NCBI GenBank assembly: GCA_947259925.1
Contig: CAMYOG010000053.1
Location: forward strand, 1-64,000
Reading direction: 5' to 3'
DNA length: 64,000 bases
From: Thermoanaerobaculia bacterium
GTDB lineage: Bacteria > Acidobacteriota > Thermoanaerobaculia > Multivoradales > JAHEKO01
Shown one piece after another: positions 48,756 through 56,580 of this stretch (position 1 is the first letter of the stretch; every line of letters begins with the position of its first letter). A program made the position numbers and the translations under genes. The notes beneath the pieces were generated by a model that worked only from the letters and a program-made list of their open reading frames with translations, did no database searches and had not been told where the DNA came from.

Positions 48756-50945
48756 ATGAGTCCCGCGAGGCCGGAGTCAGCCGGTAACGAACAGGCGCTC
48801 GAATCACTCGATGCCGCCATCGAGAGGATCGTCTTCCAGTCGGAGGAGAGCGGCTGGGGGGTGCTACGCGTGAGCCGGGACAACGGCGTCACCTCGACCG
48901 CCGTCGGCCGGCTCTACGGCCTGCAGCCGGGCGAGCGGGTACGCCTGACGGGCTCCTGGGAGGACGATCGGAAGTACGGCCGCCAGTTCCGCGTGGTCTC
49001 GTATCTGAGCCTCCTGCCCGAGACCCTCGAGGGGATCCGTCGCTACCTCGGCTCCGGGCTGGTCCCCGGCATCGGCCCGGTGATGGCGGAGCGCCTGGTC
49101 GAGAAGTTCGGCCTCGACACGCTCGAGGTGATCGACAACGAGCCCGCCAAGCTGAGCCGGGTGCGCGGCATCGGACCGAAGCGCTCCAAGCAGATCCAGC
49201 GGGCCTGGCGCGAGGCGCGGGCGGTCCGCGACACGATGGTCTTCCTGCAGGGTCATGGTCTCTCGGCGTCCCACGCGATCAAGGTGTGCCGGACCTACGG
49301 CGAGGCGGCGATGCAGATCGTCAAGGCCGAGCCGTTCCGTTTAGCCGAGGACGTCTTCGGCATCGGCTTCTCGACCGCCGATCGGATCGCGGGCAGTCTC
49401 GGCATCCCCGCGGACGCACCGCAGCGAGCTCAGGCGGGGCTCCTCTTCGTGCTCGGCCAGGCCGCCGAGCAGGGGCACGTCTTTCTCCCCAGGGATCGAC
49501 TGCTCGAGGGCGCGCGCGAGCTGCTGGCGATCGACGAGGCGCTGCTCTCGCGCGGCGTCGACGAGCTGGTCGAGCGCCAGGCTCTGGCGAGCGCCGGCGG
49601 CGATACCGAGGCGGCGATCTACCTACCCCAGCTCCACCTCGCCGAGGTCGGTATCGCCAGTCGGCTGCGCGAGCTGTCTCTGGCCGAGATCGACGCGCCC
49701 GACATCCACGTCGACCGGGCCCTCGCCTGGGTCGAGACCCGTCAGCAGCTACGGCTGGCGGAGTTCCAGCGCCGCGCCGTCCGGGACGCCATCCGCCACA
49801 AGGTGCAGGTAATCACCGGCGGGCCCGGCACCGGTAAGACGACGCTCGTCCGCTCGCTGGTGCGCATCTTCGATAGGAAGGGGCTACGTCTCAGCCTCTG
49901 TGCACCGACCGGCCGTGCCGCCAAGCGCCTCGGCGAGGCGACCGGCGAAGACGCCAAGACGATTCACCGGCTGCTCGAGTACGATCCGCGCCGGGGCGGC
50001 TTCCAGCGCACCGCCGAAGCACGGCTCGACACCGACGTCGTCATCGTCGACGAGGCCTCGATGGTCGATACGACGCTCGCCTACCATTTGCTCGAGGCGG
50101 TCCCGGACGGCGCCCGCCTGGTCCTGGTCGGGGACGTCGATCAGCTCGCCTCCGTGGGCCCTGGGAGAGTGCTCGAGGAGCTGATCCGCTCCGGCCGCCT
50201 GGCGGTCACCCGGCTGACCGAGATCTTCCGACAGGCCGAGGAGAGCCGCATCATCCTCAACGCCCATCGCGTTCACCGGGGAGAGATGCCGGAGCTGCCG
50301 TCCGAGGGCCGGCGGTCCGACTTCTTCTTCTTCCATCGCCAGGAGCCCGAGGAGGTGCTGGAGACGCTGCTCCACCTGGTCACCGAGCGCGTGCCGCGCG
50401 GCTTCGGACTCGATCCACTGCGCGATCTCCAGGTGCTGACCCCGATGCGGCGGGGCCTGCTCGGCGCCGACAACCTGAATCTCGAGCTGCAGCGCCTGCT
50501 CAACCCGACCGGCCGTGGCGCCGAGGGTCTGCGCCGCCTGCGCCACGGCGATCGCGTGATGCAGATTCGCAACAACTACGATCTAGAGGTCTTCAACGGC
50601 GACATCGGTCGCATCGACCGGATCTCGGAGCACGACCGGCAGATCGTGGTCGACTACGACGGGCGGCAGGTCGTCTATCACTTCGACGACCAGGACGAGC
50701 TGGTTCTCGCCTATGCCTGCTCGGTGCACAAGTCACAGGGCTCCGAGTATCCATGCGTGATCATTCCGCTGCACACACAGCACTACGTGATGCTACAGCG
50801 CAATCTGCTCTATACCGCGATCACCCGCGCGGCACGGCTGCTCGTCCTGGTAGGCGATCGCCGCGCCCTCGGAGTTGCGGTGCGCAACGACCGCCAGCAG
50901 GACCGGCACACCCGACTCGGAGAGCTGCTGCGCGCCTGGCCCTGA
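48756..50945 (+). CDS. RecD2-type ATP-dependent DNA helicase
   Basis: A 729-residue SF1B helicase of the RecD2 type, which acts without RecBC. The N-terminal region contains an OB-like start, then helix-hairpin-helix elements LVPGIGPVMAERLV and VRGIGPKRSKQIQ. Helicase motif I is QVITGGPGTGKTTLVRSLV (around residues 353-365). Motif II is VVIVDEASMVDTTLA, and motif III is LVLVGDVDQLASVGPG. The C-terminal motif ends LAYACSVHKSQGSEYPCVIIP, followed by NLLYTAITRA. RecD2 unwinds 5' to 3' and affects mutation and repair. Start codons of recD2 and the NtrC-type gene are only 35 bases apart. Confidence 0.93.
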   Translation: MSPARPESAGNEQALESLDAAIERIVFQSEESGWGVLRVSRDNGVTSTAVGRLYGLQPGERVRLTGSWEDDRKYGRQFRVVSYLSLLPETLEGIRRYLGSGLVPGIGPVMAERLVEKFGLDTLEVIDNEPAKLSRVRGIGPKRSKQIQRAWREARAVRDTMVFLQGHGLSASHAIKVCRTYGEAAMQIVKAEPFRLAEDVFGIGFSTADRIAGSLGIPADAPQRAQAGLLFVLGQAAEQGHVFLPRDRLLEGARELLAIDEALLSRGVDELVERQALASAGGDTEAAIYLPQLHLAEVGIASRLRELSLAEIDAPDIHVDRALAWVETRQQLRLAEFQRRAVRDAIRHKVQVITGGPGTGKTTLVRSLVRIFDRKGLRLSLCAPTGRAAKRLGEATGEDAKTIHRLLEYDPRRGGFQRTAEARLDTDVVIVDEASMVDTTLAYHLLEAVPDGARLVLVGDVDQLASVGPGRVLEELIRSGRLAVTRLTEIFRQAEESRIILNAHRVHRGEMPELPSEGRRSDFFFFHRQEPEEVLETLLHLVTERVPRGFGLDPLRDLQVLTPMRRGLLGADNLNLELQRLLNPTGRGAEGLRRLRHGDRVMQIRNNYDLEVFNGDIGRIDRISEHDRQIVVDYDGRQVVYHFDDQDELVLAYACSVHKSQGSEYPCVIIPLHTQHYVMLQRNLLYTAITRAARLLVLVGDRRALGVAVRNDRQQDRHTRLGELLRAWP

Positions 50946-50964
50946 GCGGACGGCCCGCCGGCCG

Positions 50965-52596
50965 CTACGACTTGGGCTCGGGCTCTTCCGGCTCCGGCTC
51001 GCCGGTGGCGGGCTCGGACGACTCGGGCTCCTCGATCTCGGGCTCCCAGGGCTCGGTGCTTGGCGGTGTCTCGCTTCCCTCCGCCTCGTCCCAGTCGAGA
51101 TCGGGAGCCACGTCCGCTTCGGCGCCACCGCTCGGCGGCGTCGGCTCGGGAATCGGTGGCAGCGCCACCTGCGTGCCGCCGAGCCCGTCGTCGAGCGTTC
51201 CGAACCGCGTCAGCAGCGCGGCACCGAGTCCGACCGTCCAGACCACGTATTTGAGCACGCAGCCGAAGGCGACGAACATCAAGGTGAAGAACCAGAACGG
51301 ACCGGGCAGGAAGTCGAGGAGGTCGCCGATGAACGAGATCACCTGGATCAGGCCGACACCGACGACGATCGCCACGTACGGGCTGACCATCTTCCAGCCG
51401 AAGCGCTCCTCGGTCCAGCTGCCAACGGTGTAGGCGACCGACGTGTAGCCGAGGAAGGCGATCACGATCAGGCCGAGAATCGCGAACGGGACCAGAGCCA
51501 GCAGCGGGATGCCGATGATCGACACCAGCAGGATCAGGCAGACGAGCGCGAACAGCGGCACCACCAGGATCTCGGCGACCAGCCCGACCAGCCCCGCCTT
51601 CCACGGCTCGGACCGGACCTTGCGCGCCATCCGCTCCACCGGGCCGCGCGCCAGCAGGTATGCGAGGCAGGCGAGCAGCGCCAGCATCAACAGGCCGAAG
51701 AAGTTCCAGAACAGGCCGAAGACCCGGCTGAAGCCCCACCAGCTGTTGTAGCCGCCGTCCCACCAGTCGTTGTCCCAGTCGAACTCCCAGTCGCCCGCTT
51801 CCGGCCAGCCGAAGGAGATCTGCGGACCGAACGGCACCTCGACCACCTTGCCGCCGACGATCGCCGAGTCGGCGACCGTCACCTCGTTGCCGACGCTGAT
51901 CACGTCGCCCCGGACCTCGGCGCCGTCCTCCAGAGTGGTGAAGCCACCGATCGAGGCGGCGTCGCCGGTCACTTCACCGCCGTTCTCGACGATGACCGAG
52001 CCGCCGATCGCGACCGCGTCACCGATCACCTGGCCGCGGACCGTCAGTCGGCCGCCGAAGACGACAACGTCGCGGGCCTCCTCGTCGGCATCGATCACCA
52101 CCGAGTTGCCGACCACGACCTGCGAATCGGTTCGCGACCGTGGGCTGCGACGCCGGGGTGGTTTCGGCGGAGCGGGCTCGTCCGGTGGCGCCGGTGGTGC
52201 CGGTCGCGCACGTGGCGGGCGCTCGCCGCCGAAGGTGTCCGGGCGACTGCGAGCCTCGAGCTCGCCCAGGCGCCGCACCACGTCGGCCGCCGAGCCGAGC
52301 CGCGCATCGAGCTCGCCCGGGCTGACCGGGACGCCGTCGATGACGAAGGTGCCGTCCTCGATCTCGATCGCCGCAACTCCGTTGATGTCTTCACGCGGCT
52401 CGAGCAAAACGCCGTTGCGGAGGCGCAGGACGCGGAAGAGCCGATCGACCTCGGCTCGGATCTCCTCTTCGGCGGTAGTCGCGGGCGCCTCATCCGGCTG
52501 CGCGACTGCCGGCAGCACCGCCAGAACGGCGAGGAGCGGTAGTAGCAGCCACCAGCGGCGGCTCGACATCATCCAGAGATCAGTTCGATTGGACAT
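50965..52596 (-). CDS. Multi-pass membrane protein with polymer-forming (bactofilin-like) beta-helix domain
   Basis: A 543-residue protein. A signal peptide/anchor (WWLLLPLLAVLAVLPAVA) is followed by a soluble N-terminal part and a Pro/Arg-rich linker. A short right-handed beta-helix repeat region (about residues 160-255; repeats such as VIGDAVAIGGSVIVENGGEV then TGDAASIGGFTTLED) resembles the bactofilin/polymer-forming domain. Four or five membrane helices follow between 285 and 460, and an acidic Pro/Glu-rich tail closes the protein. It overlaps the upstream 179-residue membrane protein gene by 17 bases and belongs to a probable three-gene unit with a sigma factor. Confidence 0.8.
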   Translation of the reverse strand: MSNRTDLWMMSSRRWWLLLPLLAVLAVLPAVAQPDEAPATTAEEEIRAEVDRLFRVLRLRNGVLLEPREDINGVAAIEIEDGTFVIDGVPVSPGELDARLGSAADVVRRLGELEARSRPDTFGGERPPRARPAPPAPPDEPAPPKPPRRRSPRSRTDSQVVVGNSVVIDADEEARDVVVFGGRLTVRGQVIGDAVAIGGSVIVENGGEVTGDAASIGGFTTLEDGAEVRGDVISVGNEVTVADSAIVGGKVVEVPFGPQISFGWPEAGDWEFDWDNDWWDGGYNSWWGFSRVFGLFWNFFGLLMLALLACLAYLLARGPVERMARKVRSEPWKAGLVGLVAEILVVPLFALVCLILLVSIIGIPLLALVPFAILGLIVIAFLGYTSVAYTVGSWTEERFGWKMVSPYVAIVVGVGLIQVISFIGDLLDFLPGPFWFFTLMFVAFGCVLKYVVWTVGLGAALLTRFGTLDDGLGGTQVALPPIPEPTPPSGGAEADVAPDLDWDEAEGSETPPSTEPWEPEIEEPESSEPATGEPEPEEPEPKS

Positions 52597-53119
52597 AACG
52601 AGGATTCCTATCGGGAAGCATGAGACCGTGCAGCAATCGTAGCGCCGTGGCGCTGATCAGCGCCGCCGCCGCGATCGCTGCCATCATCGAAGGTGAAGTG
52701 AGACTCTCGGAGACCGTCCGGGCGACACCGGAGAGCGCGCCCCAGACCACGACGCCCTCCGCGAAGCGCGCGCTCAGACCGACCACCAAGCCGGCCGCGA
52801 GATCGATCGCCTTCCCCGGCCCCAGACCGGCCCAGAGTGCTCCGACCATCCCGGGCAGGAGACTCCCGGCGAGGGCGACCAGCACGAAGCAGACGACGAT
52901 CGCGACCTTCCATCGCAAGGTCAGCCTCGGCACGGCGAGGAGCCCGGTGGAGGCCAGGCCCAGGCTGGAGAGCACGCCTGCCACGAAGTCGGCGGACGGG
53001 GCGTAGCGGGGCAGGCGGAGGAAGACCCGCCGGAGGGCGCTCTCGGCCCGGTAGGGATCGTCGCCCAACTCGGCGTTCAGCCAGTTGTTTATTGCCTTCT
53101 TGAGCGTCCTCTCCACCAC
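52580..53119 (-). CDS. Membrane protein, candidate anti-sigma factor
   Basis: A 179-residue protein from a GTG at 53119. A 45-residue charged N-terminal segment (AINNWLNAELGDDPYRAESALRRVF) and three or four hydrophobic helices (about 45-62, 69-95, 105-120, 140-165). It lacks the HxxxCxxC zinc motif of many anti-sigma factors. Position immediately downstream of an ECF sigma gene (44 bases) and membrane topology make an anti-sigma role plausible, but no sequence motif proves it. Confidence 0.65.
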   Translation of the reverse strand: MVERTLKKAINNWLNAELGDDPYRAESALRRVFLRLPRYAPSADFVAGVLSSLGLASTGLLAVPRLTLRWKVAIVVCFVLVALAGSLLPGMVGALWAGLGPGKAIDLAAGLVVGLSARFAEGVVVWGALSGVARTVSESLTSPSMMAAIAAAALISATALRLLHGLMLPDRNPRYVQSN

Positions 53120-53163
53120 GTATCTCCTCTAGTGCGCCTTACGAGGCGCCCACTTCGAAAGTT

Positions 53164-53769
53164 TCACCGGTTTCGCTCGCTTTCATCAGGCTTTTTCTCC
53201 GGTCCGAAGCCCATCCGGGTCAGCTCCTGGGCCATCGCCCTGCGAGCCCGGTGGAGGTGGGTCTTGACCGTGCCCAGCGGCAGGCCGGTCACCTCGGCGA
53301 TCTCCTCGTAGGCCATACCCTCCTGGAAGCGCAGCACCATCACCTCGCGATACGCCGAGCGCAAGCGGCCGAGGGCGACCTCGAACGCCTGGGCCAGCTC
53401 GCCCCGCTCCACCGCGATCGAAGGGCTCTCGGCGTGCCGATCCGCGATCAGCGTGAGCGGATCGGCCTGGTCCTCGGGAGTCTCGAGCGGAACGGTGATC
53501 GGACGCTTCCGCCGCAACCGGTCGATCGCGGTGTTGTGGGCGATCTTGAACAGCCAGCTGGAGAACTTCTTCGAGCGATCGAACCGGTCGAGGGCGCGGT
53601 ACGCCTTGATGAAGACGTCCTGAGCCAGCTCCTCGGCCTCCGCCGGATCTCGCACCATGCGCAGGATCAGGGCGTAGATCGGTCGCTGGTAGCGGCGGAC
53701 GAGGTCGCGGAAGGCGTCCTCGGAGCCGCGAAGGACCAGCTCTACCAGCTGTTCGTCGGGACGGGCCAT
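53164..53769 (-). CDS. ECF sigma factor (RpoE-like)
   Basis: A 201-residue sigma-70-family factor. Region 2 is LILRMVRDPAEAEELAQDVFIKAYRALDRF then SSWLFKIAHNTAIDRLRRKR. Region 4 is LRSAYREVMVLRFQEGMAYEEIAEVTGLPLGTVKTHLHRARRAMA. Length and sequence fit the RpoE/SigW-type ECF group. It heads a minus-strand unit with the 179-residue membrane protein and the bactofilin-like protein, suggesting control of an envelope stress function. Hairpin element B lies just upstream of its start. Confidence 0.93.
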   Translation of the reverse strand: MARPDEQLVELVLRGSEDAFRDLVRRYQRPIYALILRMVRDPAEAEELAQDVFIKAYRALDRFDRSKKFSSWLFKIAHNTAIDRLRRKRPITVPLETPEDQADPLTLIADRHAESPSIAVERGELAQAFEVALGRLRSAYREVMVLRFQEGMAYEEIAEVTGLPLGTVKTHLHRARRAMAQELTRMGFGPEKKPDESERNR

Positions 53770-53790
53770 GCGCTGCTACCTAGCCTAATT

Positions 53791-53892
53791 CGGGGACAGG
53801 TTTACTATTTCACCGAACCTTGCGAAGAGGGCCACACCCGTGCCCACGGAGGGTCCTTCGCAAGGTTCGGTGAAATAGTAAACCTGTCCCCG
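53791..53892. repeat. Perfect 37-base inverted repeat (hairpin element B)
   Basis: Arms at 53791-53827 and 53856-53892 are exact reverse complements around a 28-base centre. Each outer end begins CGGGGACAGGTTTACTATTT. Beyond the arms lie AATT and TTTAATT. The element sits between the ECF sigma start and the glnA stop. The GGGGACAGG ends resemble hairpin sequences associated with REP-type tyrosine transposases; no transposase is in the window. Confidence 0.85.
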
Positions 53893-53930
53893 ATTTAATT
53901 TGGTACGGCCCGAGACGTCCCGAGTTGCCG

Positions 53931-55259
53931 TCAGTATGTCGTCAGATAGCGATCCCGCTCCCAATCATGAACCGACGAGATGTAGTCGGACCACTCGACC
54001 GCCTTGGCGTGCTGAAAGTGCTCGTGGATGTGATCGCCGAGCGCCTCGATCAGAACCTTGTCCTTGGACAGGTGCTTGAGCGCCTGGTCGAGGTCGCCGG
54101 GCAGCTCGTCGATCTTCAGCCGCCGCTTCTCGCGATGGCTCATCGAGAAGATGTTCTTGTTGACCGGCGGACCGCCGTGCAGCCCCTGATCGACGCCGTC
54201 GAGGCCCGAAGCCATCATCGTGGCGATCGCCAGATAGGGGTTGCAGCCCGGATCGGGCATCCGCACCTCACAGCGAGTCGACATGCCGCGCTTGGCCGGC
54301 ACCCGGACCAACGGCGAGCGGTTCTTCTCGGACCAGGCGATGTTGGTCGGCGCCTCGTAGCCGGGCACCAGGCGCTTGTACGAGTTGACCAGCGGGTTGG
54401 TCACCGCGACCAGGGCCTTGGCGTGCTTGAGAATGCCGCCGATGTAGGCCAGCGCGGTCGCCGACAGCTGCCACTCCCCGTCGGGATCGTAGAAGGCGTT
54501 CTCGCCGTCACCAGTCAGCAGGCTCTGATGGCAGTGCATGCCGGAACCGTTGACGCCGGCGATCGGCTTGGGCATGAAGCTGGCGTGCAGACCGTGATCG
54601 AGGGCGACCTTCTTGACGACGAACTTGAAGGTCGCGACATAGTCCGCGCACTTGACGGCGTCGGAGTACTTGAAGTCGATCTCGTGCTGCCCGGGCGCCA
54701 CCTCGTGATGCGCCGCTTCGACCTCGAAGCCCATCGCTTCGAGAACGACGACGATGTCGCGGCGGCACTCCTCGCCGAGATCGACCGGCGTCAGGTCGAA
54801 GTAGCCGCCGACATCGTGGGTCTCGACCAGCGGATTGCCCCGCTCGTCGCGCTGGAACAGAAAGAACTCCGGCTCGGGTCCGAAGACCGCTGTAAACCCG
54901 AGCGCGCTCGCTTTCTCGACCTGGCGCTTGAGGCACAGTCGGGGACAGCCTTCGAACGGACTGCCGTCGGGCCGGTAGACGTCACAGATCAGGCGCGCGA
55001 CGCGGGTGCCGTCGGGACTGGTCCAGGGGTTGACGGTGAAGGTCTCGAAGTCGGGCACCAACAGCATGTCCGACTCCTCGATGCGCACGAATCCCTCGAT
55101 CGACGAGCCGTCGAACAGGATCTGACCGTCGAGCGCCTTCTCGAACTGGCTGCGTGGAACTTCAACGTTTTTCAGGGCGCCCATCAGGTCGGTGAACTGA
55201 AGCCGCAGGAATCGCACGTTCTCGGCTTCGACGGTCTTCAGGATCTCGGCAGGCTTCAT
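53931..55259 (-). CDS. glnA: Glutamine synthetase, type I (GSI-alpha-like)
   Basis: A 442-residue enzyme that makes glutamine from glutamate, ammonium and ATP. Motifs: [46 protein letters not shown], the metal-binding [12 protein letters not shown] and [25 protein letters not shown]. Its length and the RIEESDM arginine are those of the GSI-alpha class. Where the GSI-beta enzymes carry the adenylylated Tyr (NLYDLP) this one has NIFSMS. It is divergent from a small membrane protein across a 166-base region with repeated TGTGCA sites. Control by feedback rather than adenylylation is likely. Confidence 0.95.
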   Translation of the reverse strand: MKPAEILKTVEAENVRFLRLQFTDLMGALKNVEVPRSQFEKALDGQILFDGSSIEGFVRIEESDMLLVPDFETFTVNPWTSPDGTRVARLICDVYRPDGSPFEGCPRLCLKRQVEKASALGFTAVFGPEPEFFLFQRDERGNPLVETHDVGGYFDLTPVDLGEECRRDIVVVLEAMGFEVEAAHHEVAPGQHEIDFKYSDAVKCADYVATFKFVVKKVALDHGLHASFMPKPIAGVNGSGMHCHQSLLTGDGENAFYDPDGEWQLSATALAYIGGILKHAKALVAVTNPLVNSYKRLVPGYEAPTNIAWSEKNRSPLVRVPAKRGMSTRCEVRMPDPGCNPYLAIATMMASGLDGVDQGLHGGPPVNKNIFSMSHREKRRLKIDELPGDLDQALKHLSKDKVLIEALGDHIHEHFQHAKAVEWSDYISSVHDWERDRYLTTY

Positions 55260-55350
55260 CTAGGCGTTCTCTCCTCTTGGTCGTGATTGCAGGAACCTAG
55301 ACCATTTCTGTGCCCAATGCAACCGAATATTCCATGATTGACATCTGTTT

Positions 55351-55379
55351 TGTGCATATTGTGCACAACTGAGTGTGCA
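55351..55379. promoter_or_regulatory. Cluster of three TGTGCA repeats, candidate operator
   Basis: TGTGCA occurs at 55351-55356, 55360-55365 and 55374-55379, the middle copy lying in the palindrome TTGTGCACAA. This lies in an AT-rich part of the divergent region between glnA and the 101-residue membrane protein, about 95 bases upstream of glnA. A TTGACA (plus strand, 55338-55343) lies beside it but has no good -10 at 17 bases. Spacing does not fit the GlnR box or the sigma-54 consensus. Confidence 0.45.
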
Positions 55380-55425
55380 CCCCGAACTGTCGATCGCACA
55401 GATCCGCTGTGCTAGCATTCGCGCC

Positions 55426-55728
55426 ATGCTGGGTTTTCCGAAGCCGAAGGCGTGGGATTTCGCGGCCATCGCAGCTGCTCTCATCGGGTGTGCCGTCGCC
55501 GTGGCCAACGCCTCGATGGCCCTCGGTGGCCAGGCCGGCGAGGCGCCGTCCGGCACGTTCACCCTCGGCATGGTCGGCGCTCAGGCCCTGATCGCCTCGA
55601 TCAGTCTCTTCATCCTGGGCAAGACCGCCAAGCACGGCACCCTCTGGGGCAACCTGGCTGCCGTCGCCGGCATGTTCATCGGCACGAGCGGCATCCTTCT
55701 CGCCGGTGCCATGTGGGTCGCCGCGTAA
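55426..55728 (+). CDS. Small three-helix membrane protein, unknown function
   Basis: A 101-residue protein from the ATG at 55426. Three hydrophobic segments occupy about residues 12-30, 45-64 and 75-97 (WDFAAIAAALIGCAVAVANA, LGMVGAQALIASISLFILG, NLAAVAGMFIGTSGILLAG). It has no conserved catalytic residue. It is divergently placed to glnA. The TVP38 gene starts 112 bases downstream in the same direction and might be co-transcribed. Confidence 0.7.
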   Translation: MLGFPKPKAWDFAAIAAALIGCAVAVANASMALGGQAGEAPSGTFTLGMVGAQALIASISLFILGKTAKHGTLWGNLAAVAGMFIGTSGILLAGAMWVAA

Positions 55729-55839
55729 GGAAGCGCGCCCAGCGCGCACCAACACCGGGCAACGGGCGACGTGGCGGCAAGTCCGGCCGCCCGCGCCACC
55801 CGTATCCAGACGAGCGAGAGACCCTGAGGAGCCTTCAGA

Positions 55840-56580
55840 ATGTCGACAAGCCAAGAAGCCGCCAGTAGGCCGCCGGCGGCCGAGCCAGCGAGCCGATCCG
55901 GCACCCTGCTGAAGGTCGCGGTCGCTCTGGTGGCCATCGTCGCTCTGGTCCTGGCCGGCAAGGAGCTCGGCGGCTACGTCCCCACCTTCGCCGAGTGGGT
56001 GAACGGACTCGGTCTATGGGGCCCCCTGGTCTTCATCGGCGGCTACGCCGTGGCCACGGTCGCGTTTATCCCCGGCTCGCTCCTGACTCTCGCCGCCGGG
56101 GCGATCTTCGGCCTCGCCAAGGGGACCCTGTACGTCTTCTTCGGGGCGACGATCGGGGCCTCGGCGGCGTTCCTGATCGCCCGGTACCTGGCGCGCGGAG
56201 CGATCGAGCGCCGCCTCGAAGATCGACCCAAGTTCCGTTCGATCGACAGCGCGGTCGGCAAGCAGGGGCGCAAGATCGTCTTCCTGTTGCGCCTCTCCCC
56301 CGCCTTTCCCTACAGCTTGCTCAACTATGGGCTCGGCCTGACCAAGGTCCGGTTCATCGACTACCTGATCGCCTGCTTCGGGATGATCCCGGGCACCTTC
56401 CTCTACGTCTACTACGGCAAGGCGCTCGGCAGCCTGGCGGAGGTTGCCGGCGGCAGCCAGCCCGACAAGGGACCGGCCGACTGGATCCTGCTCGGCGTCG
56501 GCCTGGCGGCGACCGTCCTGGTCACCACGATCATCACCCGGATCGCCAGGCGCGCGCTCAGGGAGGCGGAAGATGACTGA
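55840..56580 (+). CDS. TVP38/TMEM64 (DedA-like, SNARE-associated) membrane protein
   Basis: A 246-residue inner-membrane protein. Helices occur at about 25-44, 60-83, 90-115, 150-170, 185-200 and 220-240. The VTT-family motif is present in FIPGSLLTLAAGAIFGLAKGTLYVFFGATIGASAAFLIARYL and in the LLRLSPAFPYSLLNYGLGLTKVRFIDY segment. GGAGCC precedes the ATG. The stop overlaps the following flavoprotein gene by 8 bases. In many bacteria this domain is fused to, or adjacent to, a mercuric-reductase-like protein. Confidence 0.9.
   Translation: MSTSQEAASRPPAAEPASRSGTLLKVAVALVAIVALVLAGKELGGYVPTFAEWVNGLGLWGPLVFIGGYAVATVAFIPGSLLTLAAGAIFGLAKGTLYVFFGATIGASAAFLIARYLARGAIERRLEDRPKFRSIDSAVGKQGRKIVFLLRLSPAFPYSLLNYGLGLTKVRFIDYLIACFGMIPGTFLYVYYGKALGSLAEVAGGSQPDKGPADWILLGVGLAATVLVTTIITRIARRALREAEDD

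Noticed and set aside
55290-55345. Possible sigma-54 promoter for glnA (TGG...TTGCAT on the minus strand)
   Set aside because: The spacing between the GG and GC doublets is one base too long (11 instead of 10), which abolishes the match.
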